This document shows, piece by piece, positions 1 through 7,176 of a DNA stretch of 20,767 nt; positions within the stretch are counted from its first letter, which is position 1, and each line of letters starts with the position of its first letter. Both the position numbers and the translations under genes were made by a program. The DNA is from a virus. Below the pieces are notes generated by a model. The model worked only from the letters and a program-made list of their open reading frames with translations, was not told the DNA's origin and searched no databases. The DNA lies in IMG/VR virus record IMGVR_UViG_3300035698_018618, positions 1 through 20,767 of that record, one strand, 5' to 3'.

Positions 1-1224
1 AATGCTGGGCGTTCAACATCAAGAAAGTTCGCCCACTTATCTGAGGCAGCATTTTATAGATATGCAAATGAGATTGATGAGGGTGTTCAAAATTCTATTC
101 CATTGGCCGAGGGCACAGCAATAATTAAAGAATCAACAGCAAATGGCAAGGGTGGAATAGGTAAAGCATTCTATGAGGGCTATAACGCAGCAAAACGAGG
201 TGAGAGCGCATATAAAGCTTTTTTCGTTGCGTGGTATGAAATAGACGATTATGCCTTAGAACCTGAATATGGCTTTAGAAAGACCCAAGAGGAAATTGAG
301 ATACAACGCAATCATAAGGCCGTAACTGATGCCAATTTAATGTGGCGGCGATTAAAAGTATTAGAATATTCTAGTGATCCGAGCTCACTATTAAGCCCTC
401 AAGAGAGATTTAAACAAGACTTCCCTTTAAATGATATAGAAGCCTTTTTGTCTACAGGCTCACCAATATTCGATCCATTTATGCTTGAGGCATTACTTAA
501 AAGGTTACAAGATGCACCACCCAGAGATATCAAAGAAGTTCTGCAAATAAAATCGCACATAATAAAAATGTTTTTTAATAAGCTTAAGATATTCGCACCG
601 CCAAGAGAAGAGAGACAGTATTTTATTGGCGCAGATATTGCAGAGGGCTTGGCAGTTGGTGATAGCTCTAGTGTCTATGTTATGGACTCAGAATATAATC
701 AAGCCGCATGTTGGCATGGCAAAATTGATCCTGATTTGTTTGGTAACTTACTAATTGCATTAGGGATATTCTATAAAAACGCACTACTTATACCTGAAGT
801 TAATAATATGGGCCATACAACGGTTACAACTATCAGAAACGACGGCTACCATAAGTTATACAGAGAAGTGGTTGAAGATAAGATAACAAAAATAAAGACA
901 GAGAAGCTTGGCTGGAGAACTACTGAGAAGAGTAAAAATACAATGCTTAATGAGGCTGTCGCTCTATTTAGAGAAGGTGGTTTAAATATTAAAGACAAGC
1001 ACTTACTCGATGAGTTAGCTTTAATAACAAGAGAAGAAAATGGGAAAGTGGTTCTTAATGGCCGTGATAGGGTGGTTGCTTTTTGCCTTGCAATAATGGG
1101 TAGAAAGCAAATGGTTGAAATTACTGATAAACCTAGGAAACCTAGAGAAGTCACAGGAACTCTTGAAGAAAATATGAGAGCATTTGAATTAAAGAATAGA
1201 AAAAAAGATGATATGTTTAAATAA
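1..1224 (+). CDS. terL: Phage terminase large subunit (5' truncated by window)
   Basis: This is the DNA-packaging motor: an ATPase that drives DNA through the portal, with a nuclease that cuts it into genome units. The frame is open from base 1, so the N-terminal ATPase part with Walker A lies outside the window; 407 residues are visible. ESTANG (about residues 44-49) is the ATPase coupling motif after Walker B. The C-terminal RNase H-like nuclease shows its acidic residues: Asp in IGADIAEG (about 212), Glu in PEVNN (about 266) and Asp in GRDRVVAF (about 356). This motif order is characteristic of TerL. A TTG at 103 lies in frame, but upstream codons read NAGRSTSRKFAHLSEAAFY, typical TerL sequence, so 103 is not the start. 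The family is certain; the packaging type (headful or cohesive end) cannot be told here. Confidence 0.95.
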   Translation, partial: NAGRSTSRKFAHLSEAAFYRYANEIDEGVQNSIPLAEGTAIIKESTANGKGGIGKAFYEGYNAAKRGESAYKAFFVAWYEIDDYALEPEYGFRKTQEEIEIQRNHKAVTDANLMWRRLKVLEYSSDPSSLLSPQERFKQDFPLNDIEAFLSTGSPIFDPFMLEALLKRLQDAPPRDIKEVLQIKSHIIKMFFNKLKIFAPPREERQYFIGADIAEGLAVGDSSSVYVMDSEYNQAACWHGKIDPDLFGNLLIALGIFYKNALLIPEVNNMGHTTVTTIRNDGYHKLYREVVEDKITKIKTEKLGWRTTEKSKNTMLNEAVALFREGGLNIKDKHLLDELALITREENGKVVLNGRDRVVAFCLAIMGRKQMVEITDKPRKPREVTGTLEENMRAFELKNRKKDDMFK

Positions 1225-1233
1225 AGGAATGAT

Positions 1234-1326
1234 ATGAAAAACAGTATTTTACTAGTTATTTTAGTATTCGCATTCAAAACTTACGCTAATGTAAGATTCA
1301 GTGTGCACGAATACAAGAGGGATTAA
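1234..1326 (+). CDS. 30-residue peptide with Sec signal-like N-terminus
   Basis: This ORF has 30 codons, too short for most gene callers. An AAAGGA ribosome-binding site sits about six bases before the ATG, and the stop codon is followed directly by the ATG of the next gene. The N-terminus has a lysine, then a hydrophobic core (ILLVILVFAF) and a KTYA/N boundary that fits a signal peptidase I site, leaving a mature peptide of only about 12 residues. It could instead be a single-span membrane peptide. I do not recognise a family. The good RBS and perfect packing between terL and the next gene support it being translated; function is unknown. Confidence 0.5.
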   Translation: MKNSILLVILVFAFKTYANVRFSVHEYKRD

Positions 1327-1587
1327 ATGGAAGGGATACTTTTTAGTTTATTAATACTGCTAGTTATAATTATTATAGTGGGTATTTATACTTATAGATT
1401 GGCCAGTATGGTAGCTATAATCAGCGAGAGATTGGAGAGAAATAATGGAGTTGCACCACATAGCACCGATAGTAATATTTCTGATAATAGTATTGCTGTT
1501 AGAATAAAAAATAAGGGAAACGTATATAATCCAAGCAAAGATTTGGATTTTGTTATGAAGGGGAAATTAATAGATCCTTTTGATTAA
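1327..1587 (+). CDS. Small single-span membrane protein
   Basis: This 86-residue protein has one strongly hydrophobic segment at about residues 4-23 (FSLLILLVIIIIVGIYTY) and then a polar tail, so it is probably anchored in the inner membrane by its N-terminus. The start directly abuts the preceding 30-codon ORF, and GAGGGA upstream can act as RBS. Its last 4 bases overlap the 3' end of a convergent minus-strand gene. I recognise no domain. Its place between terminase and portal gives no functional clue. A lysis-related or superinfection role is possible for a phage membrane protein, but nothing here shows it. Confidence 0.7.
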   Translation: MEGILFSLLILLVIIIIVGIYTYRLASMVAIISERLERNNGVAPHSTDSNISDNSIAVRIKNKGNVYNPSKDLDFVMKGKLIDPFD

Positions 1588-1757
1588 TCCATGCAAGAAA
1601 GGATTTGTTCGGGGGTTGCTCTGGTGTTAATAAAGCCGTGATCTTCGCAAAAAATAATAGAGTTGCCGTTCTTGTCTGGAATTATATGAATATCTTCTAT
1701 AGCTATTTTGTATTCAAATCCTTTTGTGCAGATAATGGATAGTTTTATTTGATTCAT
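1584..1757 (-). CDS. 57-residue protein, FlbD-like pattern
   Basis: The ORF is on the minus strand with an ATG start and a good AAAGGG RBS six bases upstream; it ends tail-to-tail with the + strand membrane-protein gene, overlapping by 4 bases. The protein begins MNQIKLSI and ends TPEQILSCMD. The spacing of a hydrophobic N-terminal strand, a central IxxI/IIF pair and a terminal TPEQI helix resembles small FlbD-type proteins (IKL...G...I....I..I, then ESxEEI). FlbD proteins are tiny flagellar regulators, and similar one-strand proteins also occur in phages. The resemblance is by eye only and weak. The RBS, tight packing and same-strand neighbours support a real gene. Confidence 0.55.
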   Translation of the reverse strand: MNQIKLSIICTKGFEYKIAIEDIHIIPDKNGNSIIFCEDHGFINTRATPEQILSCMD

Positions 1758-1812
1758 TATTGCCCTTTTGATTTGTAGATGTTACTTATTAGCCCTCTAG
1801 GTTTATATATTA

Positions 1813-1855
1813 CCCGCACAGACCTAATCAGTCTTTTCCCGAGTGTGGGCTTTTT
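1813..1855 (+). terminator. Candidate rho-independent terminator (+ strand)
   Basis: CCCGCAC (1813-1819) pairs with GTGTGGG (1843-1849) through seven pairs including one G-U, with an inner AGAC/GTCT stem (1820-1823 with 1831-1834), followed by CTTTTT (1850-1855). The wobble pair forms only in + strand RNA, and the T-run follows the stem on that strand. It could therefore stop transcripts running out of the terL region before they reach the portal region. It overlaps the 3' end of a minus-strand gene. The large asymmetric internal loop (1835-1842) weakens the call. Confidence 0.4.
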
Positions 1856-2049
1856 ACCACCTTCATACTTTTCCTTAACATATTAGCTAGCCGTTGCTTT
1901 CTAAGCATAAGCATATAGGGATTGCCTTTTTCTTGGTAGTTTATTTGCTGGTTGGTGTATGAAATTCTATCTTGTATGTTTTGGAGTCGCTCTAATCCTT
2001 CGATGTCTTGAGTGAATTTTAAAGGGAAAAAAATAACCCTACATTTCAC
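1828..2049 (-). CDS. Hypothetical 73-residue protein
   Basis: A short basic, mostly helical-looking protein with many Q, N and R residues and no membrane segment or recognisable motif. The suggested start is GTG in a GTGA overlap with the stop of the upstream zinc-ribbon gene, so translation would be coupled; no ATG is available near the start in this frame. The RBS is weak. Together with the zinc-ribbon gene and the 57-residue gene it forms a three-gene minus-strand group inside the + strand structural region. Function unknown. Confidence 0.6.
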   Translation of the reverse strand: MKCRVIFFPLKFTQDIEGLERLQNIQDRISYTNQQINYQEKGNPYMLMLRKQRLANMLRKSMKVVKSPHSGKD

Positions 2050-2465
2050 ATATTATCCAATTCACCAGCTTTAAGGGCCGCTATTTCCCTTCCCGATAAA
2101 TATGCACCTTGTTCATGAAGTTTTAAGAGCATTTCATCATCCCAATAATTGTAAGAGCCATCTTCTTTTTCTGGCAATTCTTCATAACCTATTTCTAAGA
2201 GGCCCATTTTACTGAGCTCTCTTTTGTATTCCCCATAAGTATTACATACTTTTCTAATATTTCTTTGAAAGCCAGGGACAAAACCATCTTTAACATTTTG
2301 CATTGATTTCATCACGCCACATTTAGGAAAGCCACAGCCACCACAAGTTATACCGTTTTGTGATTGGTATTGCTGTTTTTCAAACTCAAATTGGTTCATT
2401 CTTTTAAGTTCTTCTTTGCCACATTTGGGATTTCTACATTTGACTCGATAGTTACTTGCGCTCAT
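2046..2465 (-). CDS. Zinc-ribbon protein, FmdB-like
   Basis: A 139-residue protein if started at the ATG at 2465; a TTG at 2492 would add nine residues, and neither start has a convincing RBS. Cysteines C10, C15, C41, C44 and C49 (KCRNPKC, then TCGGCGFPKC) make a zinc-ribbon-like arrangement at the N-terminus. The middle part, with CNTYGEYKRELSKMGLLEIG, follows the pattern of FmdB-type phage proteins found near portal genes, in which a zinc ribbon is followed by a short helical segment (ExRxL...G). The C-terminus is charged and helical. Such proteins are common in tailed phages, but their role is not established. Here the gene is divergent from portal rather than in its operon. Confidence 0.7.
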   Translation of the reverse strand: MSASNYRVKCRNPKCGKEELKRMNQFEFEKQQYQSQNGITCGGCGFPKCGVMKSMQNVKDGFVPGFQRNIRKVCNTYGEYKRELSKMGLLEIGYEELPEKEDGSYNYWDDEMLLKLHEQGAYLSGREIAALKAGELDNM

Positions 2466-2558
2466 AGGTATATAGTTACAAAAAACGCACAATTTCTGCT
2501 GTTAATTCCAAGTATGGAATAATTAGCAAGGATTGCGTTAATATCTTTACTGTAGGTT
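2466..2558. promoter_or_regulatory. Divergent intergenic region with inverted repeat
   Basis: These 93 bases separate the minus-strand zinc-ribbon gene from the + strand portal gene, so promoters for both directions would be expected here or in the gene ends. An inverted repeat, ATTCC (2505-2509) and GGAAT (2516-2520) around AAGTAT, with AT-rich flanks, is the only clear structure and could be an operator. I could not assign -35/-10 boxes with confidence. Confidence 0.3.
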
Positions 2559-4577
2559 ATGGATAAAAATTCAAAAGAAGAGAAAAGCGCCTTAGATATT
2601 GCAAAACAAGTTAAGACTGACTTAGCTAAGTACAGAAAGCAGTTTGAGGCCAATTGGAAAGAAGAAGAAAAAGCCTACCACGGCCAAATATGGTTAAATT
2701 CTGATGAGCACAAACCGTATGAAAATCATATATTCCAAACAATTGAAAGCGAAGTACCTATTTTAACAGATTCTTTGCCATCAACGACAGTAAAAGTATT
2801 AGATCCTGAGTTTGAAAAGCAAGCCGAGATTTTAAATAAATCCGTGTCTTACGTTCAAAAAAACCAAAAAATTGAATTGCAATTGCCTATGGTGATTAGA
2901 AATTCCCTTGTAAGTGCGCCAGGCTATTTGCACGTTTATTATGATGCAAATGCCAATGATGGTGATGGTGAAATAGTTCATGAAATCGTGGAGTGGAAAA
3001 ACGTCTATTTACACGGCGCTTCTTTGTTTGTTGAGAAATGTGACAAAGCTCGTATTGAGTTGAACAGATCAAGATCATGGTTAATTCAAAATTATCCTGA
3101 GTTTGAAAAAGAGTTAAAAGATGCTAAAGCGGAAGCACCTACTGATGACAATCAAAAAGAAGGAAGAGAAGATTTCGATTCTGGTAATAGTTATGCTCGA
3201 AGAGTCCCACCTAAGCCTTATAAAGATGATGATTCATTAGTATTAGTTAAAACATATATAAAAGATTATTCCATGGTTTCTATTCCAGAAGAAGAAACAA
3301 TGGAGGAATTACAACGTGAAGCTGAATCTTTGCCTAAAGGCGAGGGTATGGACGTAACCAAATATCAAGATCATGAAGCACATCTAGAATTTCATACGGA
3401 AGAAAGAGCCGCATTTTATAATGAATTGGGATTACCACCTGATGCAACATTAGAATTGGCAACACAAGCGGCTGAGCAATTAGCCCAAGAAACGCCTGAA
3501 TCTGGAGCAGAAGAACTTGTTTTACAAATTAAGATATTAGAAAACCATATGGAAGAACATGGCATTTTGCTTGAGGAAAATAAATCTAGTAAAAGACTTA
3601 AATACCCAGGCGCATTAAGGTGTATTGAAAATGTTGGCAAAATAAAGCTATACGATGGCCCTAGTCGCGATGATCATAATACAATCCCTCTTGTCCCGTT
3701 TTATTGTTATAGAAATGGCACGATTTATGGTTATGGAGAGATTAGAAATATTTTAGATTCTCAAAGAATGCAAGCTGTTATGGGTTATAAAGAGTATAAA
3801 GGCCTTCAAAAAGTAGCTAACCCCTCAGTCATTGTTGACAAAGAAACTGGCTTAACAACTGAAGATATAACTAACGAAGATGGTGCAACATATATCATCC
3901 CTCAAGGTTCAACTATTCGTCACTTACAGCCAGGCCAAATAAGCGAACAAGTATCAAGGTTCTCAAGCGATAAAACCCAAAAGATAAAAGATATTTCCGG
4001 CGTTAATGAAGCGACTCAAGGTGAGATGCCTAGTCCTAATGCAGCAGCGATCACAGTTAAGAGACTGAATCAGCAAGCTGTGGGCCGTATAAGGCTCAAG
4101 GATCGCCAAAACCAATACTACTCTATAAAGAGGCTGGGATATCTAGATGCTGCTCTTATAATCCAATACTGGACGGATGAGAAGGTTATTAGATTAGATA
4201 ATAGCGGCGAAGTACCTGAACAAGTTATTTTTAACCCGATCGAAATGGAAGATTTAAATTATGAAGTTGAAATAGATCAAGGATCAATGGCCGGTGTAGA
4301 CAAAGAATCATTTACTGCAATGATGTCAAATTTACTAATACAAGGACATATCCAATTTGATGAGTTTTTACAGGTTGCCGATATTCCAATGAAAGAGAAG
4401 CTAGCTAAGATGACTAGTAAGCGTTTTGATTTGGAAGGACAAATGCAAGAAATGCAACAAGAACTATTACTTAAAAAAGCACAGTTTGAGCCTGAACTAT
4501 TAACACCGGAAGAACAAGAGCAAGCACAAGAATTAATGATACAACAACAATCCGAACAACAAGCGGAAGTCAATTAA
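2559..4577 (+). CDS. Phage portal protein (podovirus type)
   Basis: This 672-residue protein would form the ring at the capsid vertex through which DNA enters and leaves and to which the tail attaches. Its length and position, after terminase and directly before scaffold and capsid genes, fit a podovirus portal. The N-terminus is charged and helical, followed by the portal-like segment YENHIFQTIESEVPILTDS (about 54-71). The central region carries YRNGTIYGYGEIRNILDSQ, and the SGVNEATQGE segment is typical of portals. The C-terminus is rich in Q and E (TPEEQEQAQELM), as in portals with a helical barrel. ATG is preceded only by a weak GTAGG. Family assigned by pattern, without alignment. Confidence 0.88.
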   Translation: MDKNSKEEKSALDIAKQVKTDLAKYRKQFEANWKEEEKAYHGQIWLNSDEHKPYENHIFQTIESEVPILTDSLPSTTVKVLDPEFEKQAEILNKSVSYVQKNQKIELQLPMVIRNSLVSAPGYLHVYYDANANDGDGEIVHEIVEWKNVYLHGASLFVEKCDKARIELNRSRSWLIQNYPEFEKELKDAKAEAPTDDNQKEGREDFDSGNSYARRVPPKPYKDDDSLVLVKTYIKDYSMVSIPEEETMEELQREAESLPKGEGMDVTKYQDHEAHLEFHTEERAAFYNELGLPPDATLELATQAAEQLAQETPESGAEELVLQIKILENHMEEHGILLEENKSSKRLKYPGALRCIENVGKIKLYDGPSRDDHNTIPLVPFYCYRNGTIYGYGEIRNILDSQRMQAVMGYKEYKGLQKVANPSVIVDKETGLTTEDITNEDGATYIIPQGSTIRHLQPGQISEQVSRFSSDKTQKIKDISGVNEATQGEMPSPNAAAITVKRLNQQAVGRIRLKDRQNQYYSIKRLGYLDAALIIQYWTDEKVIRLDNSGEVPEQVIFNPIEMEDLNYEVEIDQGSMAGVDKESFTAMMSNLLIQGHIQFDEFLQVADIPMKEKLAKMTSKRFDLEGQMQEMQQELLLKKAQFEPELLTPEEQEQAQELMIQQQSEQQAEVN

Positions 4578-4600
4578 GACCAAACCGCGTTAGGAGATAT

Positions 4601-5668
4601 ATGAAGATTAAAAGTAAAATGAACTTTGCCAAATTTTTCAACTCAGTGATTACTTCAGAAAGAGGTAATATGGATCTTTCTAGTGAGGATATACAAGAGG
4701 GTGGGGATTGGAGCGTTGGCGATCTTATGGATGATGACAATCTGGAAACAGAATCATTAAACGAAGATAGTTCGGAGAATGCAGAGCAAACTGAAGAGTC
4801 CTCTGAAGAAAATAGTTTAGAGCAACAATTAAATGAGTTTAATAAACCAGAGGAAGGCGAGGAAGCTCAAGTTGATCTATTAGGTCATTTAAATTCTTTA
4901 GGATTAACTAGGAATGGTTTACCAGTAGAATTTGATGACCTTGAAAAAGCGAAAGAAGTGATTTCGAAAGGATTTGATTACACTCAAAAAACGCAAGAAC
5001 TAGCAGATACTCGGCGAGAGCAAGATGAAATTTTCACTCAAAGAGAGCAGGAGATTGAAGCTAAGTTCAAAGAAGTTGATGAGTACAAAGAGCAAGTTAA
5101 CGACAAAATCTTAGAAAATGATGTAATGGGATTGGTATTAAATGAACTTAAAGCCAATGATCCGGACATTTTCAACGAACTTGTAAATGCCTATCAACAA
5201 AAAATGAGTGCATATTCCATGCAACAAAATAACCCCATGTTTAAGAACTTTGAGAGTAAAATTTCAAATCTTGAAAATCAGTTAAAAGAAACGTTCAGTC
5301 AAAAAGAAAAAGAAGTTTTAGATACAACTTTAAAAGATTGGGAAAATGGGATTAGTGAAGTTCAGCAAGAATTTGGAATGAAGCTCAAAAAACTCGGCAT
5401 AAGCCCGTCTTGGGATAAGGTTAAGGAAGCTTGGAGCGCAGATAGCACAGGTAGCTTAACAGTAAAACAAGCATTGTGGGCAGTCGAAGGTGACAAAATA
5501 CAGAAGTCTTTAGAGTCTCAAAATAGACTCGCAAAAACAAAAATGCAGAGCACTCGGAGAAGAGGCCCTGAAAATAATAATAATCAATCATTAGAAACTA
5601 TGGACGCTGGTGGGAGCAAAAGCGACTCTTACGTGGCTCATCTAATGGAAATAGCTAATACTTTATAA
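4601..5668 (+). CDS. Capsid scaffolding protein
   Basis: A 355-residue, highly charged, mostly helical protein lying between portal and major capsid genes, where the internal assembly scaffold is encoded in this phage type. The N-terminal third is strongly acidic (many D and E, residues about 25-95). Residues about 125-245 are long E/K/Q-rich helices suited to coiled coils. The C-terminus has a short basic patch (QSTRRRGPENNNN), the usual place for coat binding. No enzyme motif is visible. Start 4601 has a good AGGAG. A second in-frame ATG at 4670 also has an RBS-like AAAGAGG and would remove a 23-residue basic leader. Confidence 0.75.
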   Translation: MKIKSKMNFAKFFNSVITSERGNMDLSSEDIQEGGDWSVGDLMDDDNLETESLNEDSSENAEQTEESSEENSLEQQLNEFNKPEEGEEAQVDLLGHLNSLGLTRNGLPVEFDDLEKAKEVISKGFDYTQKTQELADTRREQDEIFTQREQEIEAKFKEVDEYKEQVNDKILENDVMGLVLNELKANDPDIFNELVNAYQQKMSAYSMQQNNPMFKNFESKISNLENQLKETFSQKEKEVLDTTLKDWENGISEVQQEFGMKLKKLGISPSWDKVKEAWSADSTGSLTVKQALWAVEGDKIQKSLESQNRLAKTKMQSTRRRGPENNNNQSLETMDAGGSKSDSYVAHLMEIANTL

Positions 5669-5684
5669 TTAGCAGGAGTATAAA

Positions 5685-6644
5685 ATGGCTTTTACTTATG
5701 GACAGATTACGGCCCTAACTAATAAAGGTATCGACAAGATGCTTAGTGAAGGGGTTTTTAACGGGAATGCTTACTTAAAGCGTTTAAGAGAAAAACAAGA
5801 ATTAGAAGATGGTGGAACTAAAATTACTTGTCCACTAATGACTGTTGATGATACCGGTACTACTGGTGAATTTTACAGCCCTAGAGATCCTTTATCTCTT
5901 GATGAGTATGACGGAATCTCAGCAAGTGAGCACGATTGGAAATACATTGTTGAAAACGTGGTTATTTATAAAGCTGATATTGCTAAAAACTCTGGAAAAT
6001 TTGGAGTTATTAAGCTTATCGATTCAAAACTTAAGCAATCTGAAAGAGCGCTTAAGCAAAGAATGCTAAAAGGTGCTTTATCTGATGGGACAGCAGCGAC
6101 AGGTGCTTTATCAGCTAAACAATTTGTTGGATTGAATGCAATTATTGCTGCCAGTGGTTCTTACGGTGGGATTGCTCCTGCTGATCTAGCAACATGGGTT
6201 TCTTATGTTGATGATAACAGTGGTACTCCTAGAGCACTTACACAAGCAATTGTTGACAAGGCTTATGACCAAACTGTAGAAGGTGAATTTGGAGCAACTT
6301 TAGGGCTTATGGATAAAAACGTATTCACAAAGTTTAAAGGTCTATTAACTCCACAACAAAGAACAACTAGAGAAAGTTCAGTCGGTGGTCAAGGTCATAA
6401 AGGGCAAGAGATTGTTTATAATGGTATTGATCATATTATCGACAATGAAATGCCATCGGCTACAATGTTTTATGTTGACGAAAGACACTACAAGCTGCGT
6501 GTTCATAAAGATCACAATATGCGTAGACAGTCTATCCAAGACCTTGAGACAGCAGATGCAATGCTTGAGAGAATTTTCCTTTACGGAGCTACAGTGGCAA
6601 GCGAAAGAAAATTTCATTCAAGAGTAAATGACATTACAGTTTAA
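5685..6644 (+). CDS. Major capsid protein
   Basis: A 319-residue protein with a strong AGGAG RBS, directly after the scaffold gene. The N-terminus (helix, then MLSEGVFNGNAYLKRLREK) and an EF-loop-like acidic stretch (about 45-80) suit HK97-fold coat proteins of podoviruses with a separate scaffold. The central segment with SKLKQSERALKQRMLKGAL resembles the long spine helix. The C-terminal part (FYVDERHYKLRVHKD, then a helical ATASER-like end) is also usual for this class. Only one cysteine is present. Position and length make the call fairly firm; the exact coat family was not determined. Confidence 0.85.
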   Translation: MAFTYGQITALTNKGIDKMLSEGVFNGNAYLKRLREKQELEDGGTKITCPLMTVDDTGTTGEFYSPRDPLSLDEYDGISASEHDWKYIVENVVIYKADIAKNSGKFGVIKLIDSKLKQSERALKQRMLKGALSDGTAATGALSAKQFVGLNAIIAASGSYGGIAPADLATWVSYVDDNSGTPRALTQAIVDKAYDQTVEGEFGATLGLMDKNVFTKFKGLLTPQQRTTRESSVGGQGHKGQEIVYNGIDHIIDNEMPSATMFYVDERHYKLRVHKDHNMRRQSIQDLETADAMLERIFLYGATVASERKFHSRVNDITV

Positions 6645-6669
6645 TATTAACTTTTTGTAAGGATAAGAA

Positions 6670-7176
6670 ATGAAAAACATTTTAATTTTTACCCTATTTT
6701 GCCTATCTAGTTTTGCATCTTTTGCAGACAATGGGCCTGTAGGAAGATCCGTTTCACTGGATAATACTGGGGCTGTTCAATCAGGTTCAGAGGAAAAATG
6801 GTTTATAAACGTAGTTAATAGAGATGGTGCAAGTGCTGCTCTTGGAACTCTAATGTGCTTAGACCTAGTAGCAGATGACGGATATAGCGTTCTCACTTGC
6901 CCAGTTACAGCTGGTGGGTTACCTGTTTGTTTTCTAGCAGAGGCTTGTGCTGATGATGCTGTTTGTAAGTGCCAAACTTATGGCGCGTTTGCTAGCTCAA
7001 TCTTTTCTAATCAAGGTGGCCCAGCAGTTGCAGGACAACCAGTTTATCTATCTGAAGATATTGCGGGCAATGTAATTGCTAATTCAAGTGCGGGCGGGGG
7101 AGATAATCCAGTTGCAGTTGCATATGATGCTGCGTCAGCAAGTGGAACACTTCAAGTGTTTATCAAACTAAGATAA
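6670..7176 (+). CDS. Secreted Cys-rich, capsid-decoration-like protein
   Basis: This 168-residue protein begins with a textbook Sec signal peptide: MKN, hydrophobic core ILIFTLFCLSSF, then SFA/D with cleavage likely after A19. The mature part is small-residue rich, probably beta, and has six cysteines (63, 77, 87, 93, 99, 101), an even number that suits disulfides. The pattern of the last half (GQPVYLSEDIAGNV, then PVAVAYDAASASGTLQVFI) recalls small phage head-decoration proteins encoded just after the coat gene. RBS AAGGAT. Its stop overlaps the ATG of the membrane-enzyme gene downstream (TAATG), so the two are probably coupled. A signal peptide on a virion protein is odd. It may instead be a periplasmic or surface protein, or the substrate of its neighbour. 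Confidence 0.65.
   Translation: MKNILIFTLFCLSSFASFADNGPVGRSVSLDNTGAVQSGSEEKWFINVVNRDGASAALGTLMCLDLVADDGYSVLTCPVTAGGLPVCFLAEACADDAVCKCQTYGAFASSIFSNQGGPAVAGQPVYLSEDIAGNVIANSSAGGGDNPVAVAYDAASASGTLQVFIKLR

Noticed and set aside
103-1224. TTG at 103 as terminase start
   Set aside because: The same frame is open to base 1 and reads as conserved terminase sequence, so the gene begins outside the window.
846-1277. 143-residue minus-strand ORF
   Set aside because: Lies opposite the terminase nuclease domain, whose motifs are clear; no RBS.
6643-6660. TTAATATTAA followed by CTTTTT after the capsid gene as a terminator
   Set aside because: The palindrome has no loop and only A-T pairs, so it would not form a stable hairpin. 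The downstream gene has its own RBS and is closely spaced.
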